Shown one piece after another: positions 1 through 8,100 of a stretch of 9,700 nt of DNA; the first letter of the stretch is position 1, and every line of letters begins with the position of its first letter. Both the position numbers and the translations under genes were made by a program. The notes under the pieces were generated by a model. The model was given only the letters and a program-made list of their open reading frames with translations, searched no databases and was not told the origin of the DNA. The stretch is from Eubacterium sp. CAG:786 (GTDB lineage: Bacteria > Bacillota > Clostridia > Oscillospirales > Ruminococcaceae). The stretch is from assembly GCA_000432175.1 (NCBI GenBank), contig HF989503.1, positions 29,014-38,713 on the forward strand. The letters run 5' to 3'.

Positions 1-956
1 CTCCCAATATGGCAGGCCGCGGAGTAGACATCAAGCTTGGCGGCGCGGACTGCCACGCAAAGACCGAGGTCGAAGCCGCAGGAGGACTGCTGGTGCTTGC
101 GACGGCAATGCGCGAGAGCTCACGCATAACTCAGCAGCTGCGCGGCCGCGCGGGACGTCAGGGCGACGTTGGCGAAAGCCGCTTTTTCGCTGCGCTGGAC
201 GATGAGATAATGACCCGCAACGACCTGCGTTCCCTTGCGGGGAGACATTACCCCGCGCAGCCTGTCAGCGGCGCGCTGGAGGATAAGTCCCTGCTGAAAG
301 AAGCGGAGCGTGTTCAGCGCATTTCCGAGGGCGACGCGTTCGACGAGCGCGTGAACCTGATGAAATACACCCTCATCGGCGAGAAGCACCGCGCCATGAC
401 ATTTGAAAAGCGCACGGCGCTGCTTGACGGCACCTATGACAGCGACCTCTGGCAGAAGAATTCCCCGGAACTTTACGCGCAGGCAGAACAGCGCTTCGGA
501 AAAACCGCGCTGCAGCAGAAGCAGAACATCATTCTTGCCGCGCTGCTCAACGAATTCTGGTGCGACTACCTGGATTACACCGCGTATCTGCGCGAGGGTA
601 TCCACCTGACGCAGATAGCAGGCCGCGACCCCGCAGAGGAATACAACATCGCCTGCGAGGAATACTACAACGGCGCCGCAGAAAGCCTGCCGGAGCGCAT
701 GGAAGAGAAGCTTGAAGCGCTTATGGAGTGCGCCAGCCCGGACGAATACAAGCCGCTCATGCCGAGCCGCACCTACACCTACCTGCTCAACGACACCGGC
801 GAGGAGTTCAAGCGCAAGCCGATACTCATGAATATATTCTCAGACGAACCCGAAGAAAAGCCGAAAAAGCAGGAGGAATACACCTCCATACCGGACGACC
901 AGCCTGCGGAAAAGCCCAAAAAGGGATTTTTCGCGAAACTATTCGGAAAGAAGTAA
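1..956 (+). CDS. SecA-like preprotein translocase ATPase, 3' part (5' end outside window)
   Basis: This is the C-terminal part of a SecA-family ATPase, the cytosolic motor that pushes unfolded preproteins through SecYEG. The frame is open to the window edge (first full codon at 3), so the gene begins upstream. The ATG at 9 is the Met inside the conserved NMAGRG helicase motif, not a start. Visible are NMAGRGVDI (motif V), QLRGRAGRQGD (motif VI, Arg finger), and the helical scaffold segment around EGDAFDERVNLMKY, the counterpart of EGRNFDIRKxLLEYD. The late helical wing block reads NEFWCDYLDYTAYLREGIHL. It is divergent: ATAMRES replaces the usual GTERHES, and the YDDV segment after the scaffold helix is lost. 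The tail ends in a Lys/Phe-rich GFFAKLFGKK with no CxCxSG...CH zinc-binding domain. It may therefore be an accessory (SecA2-like) paralogue or a lineage-specific SecA. mnmE follows after 2 bases. Confidence 0.9.
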   Translation, partial: PNMAGRGVDIKLGGADCHAKTEVEAAGGLLVLATAMRESSRITQQLRGRAGRQGDVGESRFFAALDDEIMTRNDLRSLAGRHYPAQPVSGALEDKSLLKEAERVQRISEGDAFDERVNLMKYTLIGEKHRAMTFEKRTALLDGTYDSDLWQKNSPELYAQAEQRFGKTALQQKQNIILAALLNEFWCDYLDYTAYLREGIHLTQIAGRDPAEEYNIACEEYYNGAAESLPERMEEKLEALMECASPDEYKPLMPSRTYTYLLNDTGEEFKRKPILMNIFSDEPEEKPKKQEEYTSIPDDQPAEKPKKGFFAKLFGKK

Positions 957-958
957 TT

Positions 959-2320
959 ATGTCAACTGTTTGTGCAATAGCAACGCCTCCGGCAGCGGGG
1001 GGAATATCGGTGATAAGGATATCCGGCGAGAGGGCTGCGGAGATAGCGGCGCGGGTATTCCGGCCGGCTTCCGGCAGGAGCGCGGAGGAGCTTGCGGGCT
1101 ACCGCGCGGCTTACGGGAAGATATACGACGGCGACGAGCTGCTGGACGACGGCGTGCTGCTGATGTTCCGCGCGCCGCACAGCTACACCGGTGAGGACAC
1201 CGCAGAAATTTCCTGTCACGGGGGGATTTATGTCACCAGGCGCGTACTTTCGGCATGCGTCAAGGCTGGCGCGCAGCCTGCGGGTCCCGGGGAATTCACC
1301 AAGCGCGCTCTCCTGAACGGAAAGCTGTCGCTCACCCAGGCAGAAGCGGTCGCGGATATAATCAGCGCCCAGGGAGGGCAGCTGCTCAGCTGCGCCAACG
1401 GTCAGCGCGACGGCGCGCTTTTCCGGCGCATGGAGGACTGCGCTGCACGGATAATGGAAGTTTCCAGCCAGATTTCCGCGTGGATAGACTACCCGGACGA
1501 CGACACTCCGGTGGTCACGCAGGAATGGCTCACCGGAAAGCTTTCTGCGGTGCAGGGTATGTTCCGTGAACTTCTTGCGGGCTATGATACGGGCAGAATG
1601 CTCCGCGAGGGTATCTCCTGCGCGATAGTCGGCAAGCCGAACGCGGGCAAATCCACGCTGATGAACAGCCTTGCGGGGCAGCAGCGCAGCATAGTTTCCG
1701 ACATTGCGGGGACTACCCGCGACATCGTTGAGGAAACAGTCGCGCTTGGCGATATCGTGCTGCGTATCGCGGACTGTGCAGGTATCCGCGAGACCAGCGA
1801 CCCGATAGAGAAAATAGGCGTTGATATCATGCTGAAAAGGCTTGAGAGCGCGGATATCATACTTGCGGTGTTCGACGGCTCGCGGGAGCTTTCCGACGAG
1901 GACGAGCGGCTGCTGAAGCTGCTTTCCGGCAGGAATGTCGTCGCGGTAGTGAACAAGACCGACCTCCCGCAGAAGCTGGACGCTTCCGTTATCGAAGCCG
2001 CGCTTGGCGCTCCGGTGAAGCTTTCCGCGAAGCAGGACAACGCCGCAGCGCTGCTTGAAATGGCAGTCAGCGAGCGGCTGGACCTCGGCAGGCTCGACCC
2101 GGACGCCGGCTTCATCGCCAACGAGCGCCAGCGCGACTGTATCATACGCGCCAGCGACGCTGTGGACGGCGCGCTTTCCGCTGCGCAGCTGGGGGTTACT
2201 CCGGACGCGGTGGGAGTTATGCTGGAGCAGGCGCTGGACGCGGTTTACGAGCTTTCGGGAAAACGCGCGGGGGACGAGGTCATAGATGAGGTATTCCGGC
2301 GTTTCTGCGTGGGTAAGTGA
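959..2320 (+). CDS. mnmE: tRNA uridine-5-carboxymethylaminomethyl modification GTPase MnmE
   Basis: MnmE works with MnmG to install the (carboxymethyl)aminomethyl group on the wobble uridine of certain tRNAs, using GTP and a folate one-carbon donor in the cytosol. The product is 453 aa, the usual family length. The N-terminal folate-binding domain starts MSTVCAIATPPAAGGISVIRISG. The G domain has G1 GKPNAGKST (about residue 225), the K-loop region GTTRD (251), G3 DCAGIR (272; DTAGIR is more common) and G4 NKTDL (332). The C-terminus is FCVGK, close to the family's FC(I/V)GK end with its catalytic Cys. The frame is open far upstream to 728 inside secA, but the ATG at 959 gives the standard N-terminus. 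It follows a GGAAAG ribosome binding site (945-950) and lies 2 bases after the upstream stop, so translation is probably coupled. Confidence 0.97.
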   Translation: MSTVCAIATPPAAGGISVIRISGERAAEIAARVFRPASGRSAEELAGYRAAYGKIYDGDELLDDGVLLMFRAPHSYTGEDTAEISCHGGIYVTRRVLSACVKAGAQPAGPGEFTKRALLNGKLSLTQAEAVADIISAQGGQLLSCANGQRDGALFRRMEDCAARIMEVSSQISAWIDYPDDDTPVVTQEWLTGKLSAVQGMFRELLAGYDTGRMLREGISCAIVGKPNAGKSTLMNSLAGQQRSIVSDIAGTTRDIVEETVALGDIVLRIADCAGIRETSDPIEKIGVDIMLKRLESADIILAVFDGSRELSDEDERLLKLLSGRNVVAVVNKTDLPQKLDASVIEAALGAPVKLSAKQDNAAALLEMAVSERLDLGRLDPDAGFIANERQRDCIIRASDAVDGALSAAQLGVTPDAVGVMLEQALDAVYELSGKRAGDEVIDEVFRRFCVGK

Positions 2321-2330
2321 GGGATAATAC

Positions 2331-2948
2331 ATGAACATTCTGATAATCGGCTGCAGAAAGGTCGGCAGCGAACTTGCGGAACTTCTTGACAAGCGCGGGC
2401 ATGATGTTTCAGTCATCGACCGCGACGAGGGGCAGTTTGAGCGCCTGCCGGGGGATTTCAGCGGCTTCACCACCCCTGGAGTACCAATCGACCAGGAAGT
2501 GCTGAAAAAAGCGGGAATAGAGACCTGCGACGCGGTGTGCGCAGTCACCAGCGACGACGACCTTAACATCATGACTGCCCAGCTTGCCGAGGAACTTTTC
2601 CATGTGCCGAGGGTTTTCGCGCGCATTTCCGACCCGGACAAAGCGGATGTTTTCAAGGGCTTAGGGATATTCACGGTGTGCCCCACGACGCTCACCGCGG
2701 AAGCCGCGCTTGCGGCGATAGAGGACGTCAGCGAGGAAGTCAGCGTTTCCATTCAGCACAACGTCGTGCGTTTCGTGACTATGGACATGCCCGCGGAATT
2801 TGTCGGAAAGTTCCCGCAGGATATCGAACTTGAATATAACGAGAACCTTTTCGCGATAATACGCGACAACGGAATGTTCCTGCTTTACACCGGGCAGGTG
2901 ATAACGCTGGGCGAAAGCGACAAGCTTGTTTTCGCGCGGCTTTCGTAA
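2331..2948 (+). CDS. TrkA/KtrA-type RCK-domain NAD-binding protein (potassium transport regulator family)
   Basis: This is a 205-aa cytosolic protein of the TrkA/KtrA family. Such proteins gate K+ transporters (TrkH/KtrB) by binding NAD(H) or adenine nucleotides. The N-terminal Rossmann fold begins MNILIIGCRKVGSELAELL. The glycine loop reads GCRKVG rather than GxGxxG, so the second glycine is Arg. The acidic residue closing the nucleotide site is probably in SVIDRD (about residues 30-35). The stretch DAVCAVTSDDDLNIMTAQLA fits the second half of the fold. Residues about 135-205 look like an RCK_C (TrkA_C) domain. The start lies 10 bases after mnmE with GAGGG before it. No transporter subunit is adjacent, and two-gene trkA-like clusters are common, so the partner must lie elsewhere. 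The potassium role rests on family membership only. Confidence 0.85.
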   Translation: MNILIIGCRKVGSELAELLDKRGHDVSVIDRDEGQFERLPGDFSGFTTPGVPIDQEVLKKAGIETCDAVCAVTSDDDLNIMTAQLAEELFHVPRVFARISDPDKADVFKGLGIFTVCPTTLTAEAALAAIEDVSEEVSVSIQHNVVRFVTMDMPAEFVGKFPQDIELEYNENLFAIIRDNGMFLLYTGQVITLGESDKLVFARLS

Positions 2949-2958
2949 GGAGATACAT

Positions 2959-3612
2959 ATGTTCAGACTTGTAATATTCGACCTTGACGGCACTTTATTG
3001 AACACCATAGGCGACCTTGCCGCAGCGGGGAACCACACGCTTGCCGAAATGGGCTTCCCGCAGCACGATGAGGACAAGTACCGTCACTTTGTGGGCAACG
3101 GAATTCCGAAGCTTATTGAGAGAATGCTCCCCGCAGGGCACGACAAGGCGACTGAGGAACGTGCGTTCGCGATGTTCAACGAGTACTATTCGCAGCACAA
3201 GTGCGATCACACAAAGCCCTATCCGGGAATGCCCGAGATGATACGCGAGATAAAGTCGCACGGCGTTATCTGCGGCGCGAATTCCAACAAGGCAGACGAG
3301 TTCACCAAGGAACTTATCCGGCTGAATTACGGCGATGAGATAACCGAGGTGATAGGTTACGGCGCGGGCTTCCAGCCGAAGCCGGACCCGGGCGCGGCGC
3401 TGGAGATAATCCGTCGCACCGGCGTAAAGCCGGAGGAAGCGCTGTATGTCGGGGACAGCGACGTTGACATCATGACCGGGCACAACGCGGGGATCGCGGT
3501 TTGCGGCGCGCTGTGGGGCTTCCGCGGCTATGAGGAACTCGCGGCCAAGAAGCCGACATTCTTTGCGCATAACGCCGGGGAACTTCGTGACATAATACTC
3601 GGGAAGCGCTGA
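2959..3612 (+). CDS. HAD-superfamily hydrolase, phosphoglycolate-phosphatase (Gph) like
   Basis: This 217-aa HAD phosphatase belongs to the Gph/PGP-like subfamily, cytosolic enzymes that hydrolyse small phosphomonoesters such as 2-phosphoglycolate. Motif I is DLDGTLLNT, with the nucleophile Asp8 and acid/base Asp10. Motif II is the Ser in GANSN (Ser109), motif III the Lys in QPKPDP (Lys141), and motif IV is GDSDVDIMTGHNAG (from residue 165). An alpha-helical cap lies between motifs I and II (about residues 15-90). The frame is open back to 2926, but the ATG at 2959 is chosen. It has AAGGAG at 2947-2952, overlapping the preceding TAA stop, and gives the standard MFRLVIFDLDGT start. It is the last gene of the row that begins with secA. 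The true substrate cannot be read from the sequence, since this subfamily includes pyrophosphatases and nucleotidases as well. Confidence 0.9.
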   Translation: MFRLVIFDLDGTLLNTIGDLAAAGNHTLAEMGFPQHDEDKYRHFVGNGIPKLIERMLPAGHDKATEERAFAMFNEYYSQHKCDHTKPYPGMPEMIREIKSHGVICGANSNKADEFTKELIRLNYGDEITEVIGYGAGFQPKPDPGAALEIIRRTGVKPEEALYVGDSDVDIMTGHNAGIAVCGALWGFRGYEELAAKKPTFFAHNAGELRDIILGKR

Positions 3613-3655
3613 ATACGCTGATGTTGTGATAACAGATAAAACCGGGCGCCGTTTG

Positions 3656-3671
3656 TTGTGAATGTACACAA
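3656..3671 (+). repeat. short inverted repeat TTGTG/CACAA upstream of promoter
   Basis: TTGTG (3656-3660) and CACAA (3667-3671) form a 5-bp inverted repeat around a 6-base loop. TTGTG occurs again at 3697-3701. It lies 40-55 bases upstream of the -35 box of the next gene. It could be a protein-binding site or chance. The gap after the HAD gene shows no convincing intrinsic terminator; the best candidate is a weak GC-rich CGG-GCG-CCG hairpin followed by TTTGTTG near 3642-3657. Confidence 0.25.
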
Positions 3672-3709
3672 AAATTCCGCTGTACGCAAGGAAAACTTGT
3701 GAAAAGTGG

Positions 3710-3738
3710 TGGACAAATCCGTAAAAACGTGATATACT
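3710..3738 (+). promoter_or_regulatory. Sigma-A-type promoter with extended -10 for the kinase-like gene
   Basis: The -35 box is TGGACA (3710-3715; five of six consensus bases) and the -10 box is TATACT (3733-3738), with a 17-base spacer. TGA at 3730-3732 directly precedes the -10, giving the extended TGnTATACT form. Transcription would start near 3745, leaving a leader of about 40 bases. That leader contains a small hairpin GCAC-AAAG-GTGC (3751-3762), then AGGAGG (3769-3774) 9 bases before the ATG at 3784. This is the cleanest housekeeping promoter in the window and separates this gene from the upstream row. Confidence 0.8.
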
Positions 3739-3783
3739 GTAACCAAAGAAGCACAAAGGTGCTATCACAGGAGGCGATCCATC

Positions 3784-4395
3784 ATGGCAAAACGTATAAT
3801 CACAATAACCAGACAATATGGCAGTGGCGGACGTGAAATAGGCGAAAAGCTTGCAAAGCGGCTGGGCGTTGAATTTTTTGATAACAAGCTGCTTGACGTG
3901 GCTGCAAAGGACAGCGGTATCCACAAGACCCACTTTGAGGAAAGTGACGAGCGCCGCACCAACAGTTTTCTGTACCTGCTTTCCACCACATATGGTCAGG
4001 GTGGGGTGCCTTTTGACGACGCGCTGTTCTTCGCGCAGCTCAACGCTATCCAGAAGATAGCGACGCGGGAGTCCTGCGTTATCATCGGCAGATGCGCCGA
4101 CTACGCCCTGCGCGATTTCAAGAACGTGCTCAACATCTACATCACCGCTCCGCTGGAGGACAGAATAAAGCGCGCCATCAACGCGTACGGCATCGCTGAA
4201 AAGCACGCGCCAAAGTACGTTGAACGCATGGATAAGCAGCGCATGTCCTACTACAACTACTACACCGACAAGCGCTGGGGCACTGCTGAGAACTTCGAGA
4301 TATGCCTCGACAGTTCCGCGCTCGGCATCGATGGCTCGGTAGACCTGCTGGAGGACTTCGTGAAGAAGTACTTCAAGGACGACGGGCAGGGTTGA
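3784..4395 (+). CDS. Cytidylate-kinase-like P-loop protein (Cytidylate_kin2 type)
   Basis: This 203-aa protein belongs to the cytidylate-kinase-like family found widely in Clostridia. It is distinct from genuine Cmk. It starts MAKRIITITRQYGSGGREIG. The phosphate-binding loop is GSGGREIG at residues 13-20, so it lacks the Lys of a classical GxxxxGK[ST] Walker A, as is usual for this family. Other family-like segments are FFDNKLLDVAAKDSGI (about 31-46), the strand and Arg at CVIIGRCADYALRD (about 99-112), and the lid-like ISxP-type block IYITAPLEDRIKRAI (about 119-133). The C-terminal part is KQRMSYYNYYTDKRWG. NMP kinase activity has not been established for most of these proteins, so the substrate is left open. 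The start is fixed by AGGAGG at 3769-3774 and it is a single-gene unit with its own promoter and terminator. Confidence 0.9.
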   Translation: MAKRIITITRQYGSGGREIGEKLAKRLGVEFFDNKLLDVAAKDSGIHKTHFEESDERRTNSFLYLLSTTYGQGGVPFDDALFFAQLNAIQKIATRESCVIIGRCADYALRDFKNVLNIYITAPLEDRIKRAINAYGIAEKHAPKYVERMDKQRMSYYNYYTDKRWGTAENFEICLDSSALGIDGSVDLLEDFVKKYFKDDGQG

Positions 4396-4397
4396 TT

Positions 4398-4432
4398 TTA
4401 ATTCGGAATTCTTAATTCGGAATTCGGAATTA
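4398..4432. repeat. Tandem AATTCGG/GAATTC intergenic repeat
   Basis: Directly after the stop of the kinase-like gene, a 14-base unit TTAATTCGGAATTC occurs twice in tandem (4398-4411 and 4412-4425), followed by a partial GGAATTA. The units contain GAATTC palindromes and can fold on themselves, for example GAATT-ctt-AATTC at 4406-4418. It has the look of short AT-rich simple repeats that sit between genes in many Clostridia. No function is evident. Confidence 0.7.
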
Positions 4433-4480
4433 TTGTATCTGCTTCGCGGATAATATCTTAAAGGATTTTCCATAAAATAC

Positions 4481-4517
4481 ACAGGGCGAGAGTTAAACTT
4501 TCGCCCTGTAATATTTT
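4481..4517 (+). terminator. Intrinsic terminator of the kinase-like gene
   Basis: ACAGGGCGAGAGT (4481-4493) pairs with ACTTTCGCCCTGT (4497-4509) over 13 positions with one G-U pair, closing a TAA triloop. A U-rich tail AATATTTT (4510-4517) follows. Flanking AAAAT (4474-4478) and ATTTT could extend the stem, so it may also work on the opposite strand. The tail overlaps the end-sequence repeat at 4514-4530. Confidence 0.8.
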
Positions 4518-4530
4518 AGAGGTTACCATA
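4514..4530 (+). repeat. Solo copy of the MITE end sequence
   Basis: TTTTAGAGGTTACCATA here is the exact reverse complement of 8532-8548. Its first 14 bases also match the right end of the MITE-like element (8683-8696) in direct orientation. No partner end (GGTAACC) is found to its left before the kinase-like gene, so it is a solo end: a remnant of a deleted element, or an independent site. Together with 8532-8548 it brackets the sigma-factor block in inverted orientation. Confidence 0.7.
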
Positions 4531-4616
4531 TGAAATTTATTTATTTGCAATGCAAAAAAACTTGTTCTGGTTTGCTTTATGTGTAAAGGACAATACCGCA
4601 GACGCTCGTAATGGGA

Positions 4617-4675
4617 ACGCTGAATAAAACCCGTTCTGACGGGTATACTCACGCGTCCGGAGCTTTGTTCAGCGT
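4617..4675 (+). promoter_or_regulatory. Nested inverted repeats in the sigma-factor leader
   Basis: The gene-free stretch 4396-4715 holds the repeat, terminator and solo end listed above, plus this structure. ACGCTGAATAAA (4617-4628) pairs with TTTGTTCAGCGT (4664-4675) over 12 positions with one T-G pair. Directly inside it, ACCCGT (4629-4634) pairs with ACGGGT (4639-4644) around TCTG. A TATACT (4644-4649) resembles a -10 box, but the -35 side (TGAATA, 17 bases upstream) is poor. GGGAAC (4613-4618) resembles an ECF-type -35, yet no good ECF -10 lies at the right distance. The region could be a structured RNA leader, an operator or a promoter under special control. Between 4531 and 4612 I see nothing clear. 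Confidence 0.4.
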
Positions 4676-4700
4676 ATTATGAGATGTTGCCATTATGGAC

Positions 4701-4707
4701 AAGGAGG
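4701..4707 (+). promoter_or_regulatory. Ribosome binding site that sets the sigma-factor start
   Basis: AAGGAGG ends 8 bases before GTG at 4716. An in-frame ATG at 4695 lies upstream of this site and has only weak ribosome-binding sequence before it. The GTG is therefore preferred. An out-of-frame ATG at 4714 overlaps the GTG (ATGTG) and would read only ATG TGC TGA. Confidence 0.7.
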
Positions 4708-4715
4708 TCACTGAT

Positions 4716-5198
4716 GTGCTGATAATCACTAGCGACAATTTCCCTCAGTATTACCGGGAACATATTCAGACAGTGTATCGGATAGCACTTGGAATAGTAC
4801 GGATACCCGAGGAAGCCGAGGACATCGCGGCAGACTGCTTCACCGCGATGATAAGAAAGGCAGAGTTCAACGACGACGCCCATCTCAAGGCGTGGCTTAT
4901 CGTTTCAGCCGAGCACAAGGCGCTTAACGTGGTGAAATCCGCGCGAATGAAGAGAAATGTGCCGCTGGAGCTGCTCCCCGAGCGTTCCGCCGACATAAAC
5001 GAGCACAGCCATGAGCTGAGAGAAATGGTGTTTGGTCTGCCGGATAAGCTGAAAACCGTGACATACCTTTACTACTACGAGGATATTCCGGTCAACGATA
5101 TCGCGGCGACTGTGGGGATAAGCGAAAACAACGTGTACCGACGGCTTGCGCAGGCGCGGAAGCTGCTTAAACTTGCATTAAAGGAGGGAGAGATATGA
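4716..5198 (+). CDS. ECF-like RNA polymerase sigma-70 family factor
   Basis: This 160-aa protein (167 aa if the ATG at 4695 is used) has the two-domain layout of extracytoplasmic-function sigma factors. Region 2 spans about residues 14-80, with YRIALGIVRIPEEAEDIAAD as the core-binding part and a basic end KSARMKR. Region 4 spans about residues 100-152, with LPDKLKTVTYLYYYED followed by a helix-turn-helix VNDIAATVGISENNVYRRLA that would read the -35 element. It should direct RNA polymerase to a small set of promoters. The stop overlaps the next ATG (ATGA at 5195), which implies translational coupling with the large membrane protein, its likely regulator or sensor. Start choice rests on AAGGAGG at 4701-4707. 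No promoter of the classical ECF autoregulated kind is obvious upstream. The exact ECF group cannot be assigned by eye. Confidence 0.88.
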   Translation: MLIITSDNFPQYYREHIQTVYRIALGIVRIPEEAEDIAADCFTAMIRKAEFNDDAHLKAWLIVSAEHKALNVVKSARMKRNVPLELLPERSADINEHSHELREMVFGLPDKLKTVTYLYYYEDIPVNDIAATVGISENNVYRRLAQARKLLKLALKEGEI

Positions 5199-8100
5199 CA
5201 AAGCAGGAACTTATGAATACATACGATTCCATGTCCATGCCGGAAGAGCACGTCGCAGAAATCGAAGCAAGGCTTAAAAAGCTTTACGAAAACTCCGCCC
5301 CCTCTTCCGTATCTGCACTCCCGACAGATTCTCCCAGGGAATACCGGCTCGGCAGAAAGAAGCACTCTGCCATAAGGACAGCCGCTGTTTCTCTTTCTGC
5401 TGCGGCAGCGGCTGTGCTTTTGGTGCTCGGTGGAAGGTACCTGATAAACGGACTGCCCGTTTCCGACCCGCCCATTGACGCCGAAACTGAAGAAATACGC
5501 TTTGAGAGCGCAGACGACATTCCCGCATACGAGAATGCGGGGTGTTATGACGGGTATGAGCATTCGCTCATCGCAGGCGCAGAGAACCACGAGGCAGGCG
5601 TTACATTTATCCGGCAGCTGCGCTGGGAAAATCCGGCTTCAGTGGTGCGTATCAGGGTCACCTCCGCGGTTTCGCACGACGAAGAGGGCTTCACCGAATA
5701 CGGCGCAGAAGTCACGGAGTTCCTTTCGGGCAGGAAAATCGCTTTTTCCGGGCATAAGGTTTCTTTTGAGCTGAGGAGCACGCATTCTGAACAGGTAACA
5801 GGCGAGCCGTCCCTTGCCGTTGGCGATGAGCTTATCGCGGTCGCCGCTGAGAAAGATGGCGTGATATCCCTTGCGCTTCCAGAGAAACTGCTGTTTGAAT
5901 GCTTCTCAGTAAATGGGCGTGATTTTGCGGCGCAGCGCCACTGGTACTGGCAGGACCTCGCGGACAGAGCGGCTGATTATCAGTATGGCGATATCAGCCG
6001 TATAACCACAGTCACCGACGATCCGGTTTCTTATTACGGGATCTATGAGCAGGGGGAACTTGCTTCTGCACTGGAGGAGCTTATCGGCGAGGCGGGTTCT
6101 TTCAACGAAGAGCCGCTGCCTGACCTGTACGGCAGCTTCACGCTTGATTTCGGGCTTGTGGAGCCGTTCTGCTATTACTGGTTCGACGAGAATAACAGGC
6201 TTATCAGCATGGACGCCCGGGAAGATATATTCGGAAACGTCCACGGCTGCGACGATGAAGAAGTCCCCGACGTGTACTGCGCGGGCTTCTTTGAGGACGA
6301 CCAGGGCTGGTATATGCGCGCTTCCAACAGAAACGGCGGCGACAGCATGTACTGGGTGCCGAAAGACGACCAGGAGCATATGTACAGGTTTGATTTCGGC
6401 AGCGACGCTTCGCTTTCAAGGGCTGATTATTCCGAGCGCTATCTCAGGCAGGGCAGGGGCGACTGGTCGTTCTCCGACCCGAACAACGACGGCAGCTTTT
6501 ACACTTCCGCGCAGCAGATAAGCGGCAGGCAGCCCGTCGAAAACTACGTCGGAAAAATTTCCTGGCTGGGCAAGGAAAAACTCTGCGCCGACCACGGGGA
6601 AAACTGGGCATCGGAGTTCAACAAGTGGTACAACTGCGGTGAGAGCATTGAGATGGACGGGACCAACTACACCCGCGGTCTGCTCAAGGGCGCGGGCGGC
6701 GCGGAACCTCCCTATTATTACGGAATGGGCGACGTATGGCTCATCGACCACACGGATACCAGGATAGTTGCGGCATTCCGCTTTACCGCGGACGATGAGA
6801 GCACAGCCTATGCCGCGCGGTACTTTATCCTCACCGCGGAATATCAGAACGGTTCCTGGCAGGAAAGCTGGCAGGAACGCACGCCTATCGACGCAATGAT
6901 GATGCAGGGCGTTATTTCACCGGCAAATTCCGGCTCCTGCCGCGAAGAGCGCTTTGAATGGAATACAGACTGCACCATTGCGCTGATATCCTCCGGCTCT
7001 GATCTTTTTACAAACGATATAGCGACCGACGAGTATTACCGGGTAAGCTCCTACGAATGCTCGCGCTATCTCCAGATAGATGATAAGCTGTATGTCATCG
7101 GGCGTGGACCTGACGCCCTCGGAATGTTCCTGTCGTGCTACAGCGTGGGCTCGGGCGACCTGGTTCTTCAAAGCCAGTTTATAGCGGGCGATGAGGTGGA
7201 GCAGTTCTTCCTTTCGCCTGACCAGAAGTACATAATGGCAGTGACGACAGACGGCGGCACGAAACTGCTTTATGTCTGCGACCGGTATACCACTGAGTTT
7301 GTCGCAGTTGCTTCTAATACTTCCGGTGAAACGCAGTTCACGCTGGACGACGGTGGATTCACTATAATCAAAGACGGCAGCGAACAGCGCACCAACTACG
7401 ATTTTGGAAGCTTTGACGGCGGACCGGGAGGTCCATTGGGCAAACAGCCTGACGGCGGCAGCAACTGCATTCTTGTTACTTTGCCATACATAAAATCCGA
7501 TGTGGCGTACCCCAAAAATCAACTGTACTATTACGACGCTGCAGAGAAGATATATCGTTGTGTGCTTGAGGGAACATTCATAGCAGGCATTGAGGACGGC
7601 GAAACGGTCTATGTAATGATGAATACGGAGCAGGGCTGCCAGATCTACGGCGTTGAAAGCGGCGAACGCAGAACGGTCGTTAATAATGCGTTCTTTGAAA
7701 TGCATGAGTTCCCATCAGATGATATCGCGATGGAAATGCGCGACGGTAAGATCGCGCTGGTATTCGGCGACAGCCAGAACACAGTATGGCGGTTCGACAA
7801 GTACGCGGGAACGCTCATCACGGACGAAGCGCCCTCCGGTGAGGACAGACTGCTCAGTGAGAACGTCCCGGACGATGGCGAGGCTTATTACGACGATGTG
7901 TTCCAGAGCCTTGACATTAATCCTGTGTCCGGGTATTCTTCTTATGAGGATCTGCTGAACAATGCAAAGGACGCGGAGGCGCATTACGGTTCAAAGTCGC
8001 AGTTTGTGCTGTGCAGCACGGTTCGCGTACTCACGGGGAAGGAAGCGAGAAAATACGTAGGTTCTTCCGGCGACAGAACGGTATATGAGGTACAGATCGT

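Noticed and set aside
728..958. N-terminal extension of mnmE back into secA
   Set aside because: The translated extension overlaps the secA-like frame and has no family counterpart; ATG 959 has a ribosome site and gives the standard MnmE start.
962..2752. Minus-strand open frame of 596 codons opposite mnmE and the TrkA-like gene
   Set aside because: It is antisense to two genes with clear family motifs, its product is Arg/Ala/Val-rich without recognisable domains, and high GC keeps the opposite frame open.
4398..4432. CRISPR-like array in the AATTCGG repeats
   Set aside because: Units are 14 bases, adjacent without spacers and only two and a half copies, so it is a simple tandem repeat.
2995..4482. 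Minus-strand open frame of 495 codons opposite the HAD and kinase-like genes
   Set aside because: It crosses a clear promoter and the intergenic repeat, and lies opposite two recognisable enzymes; no ribosome site or domain supports it.
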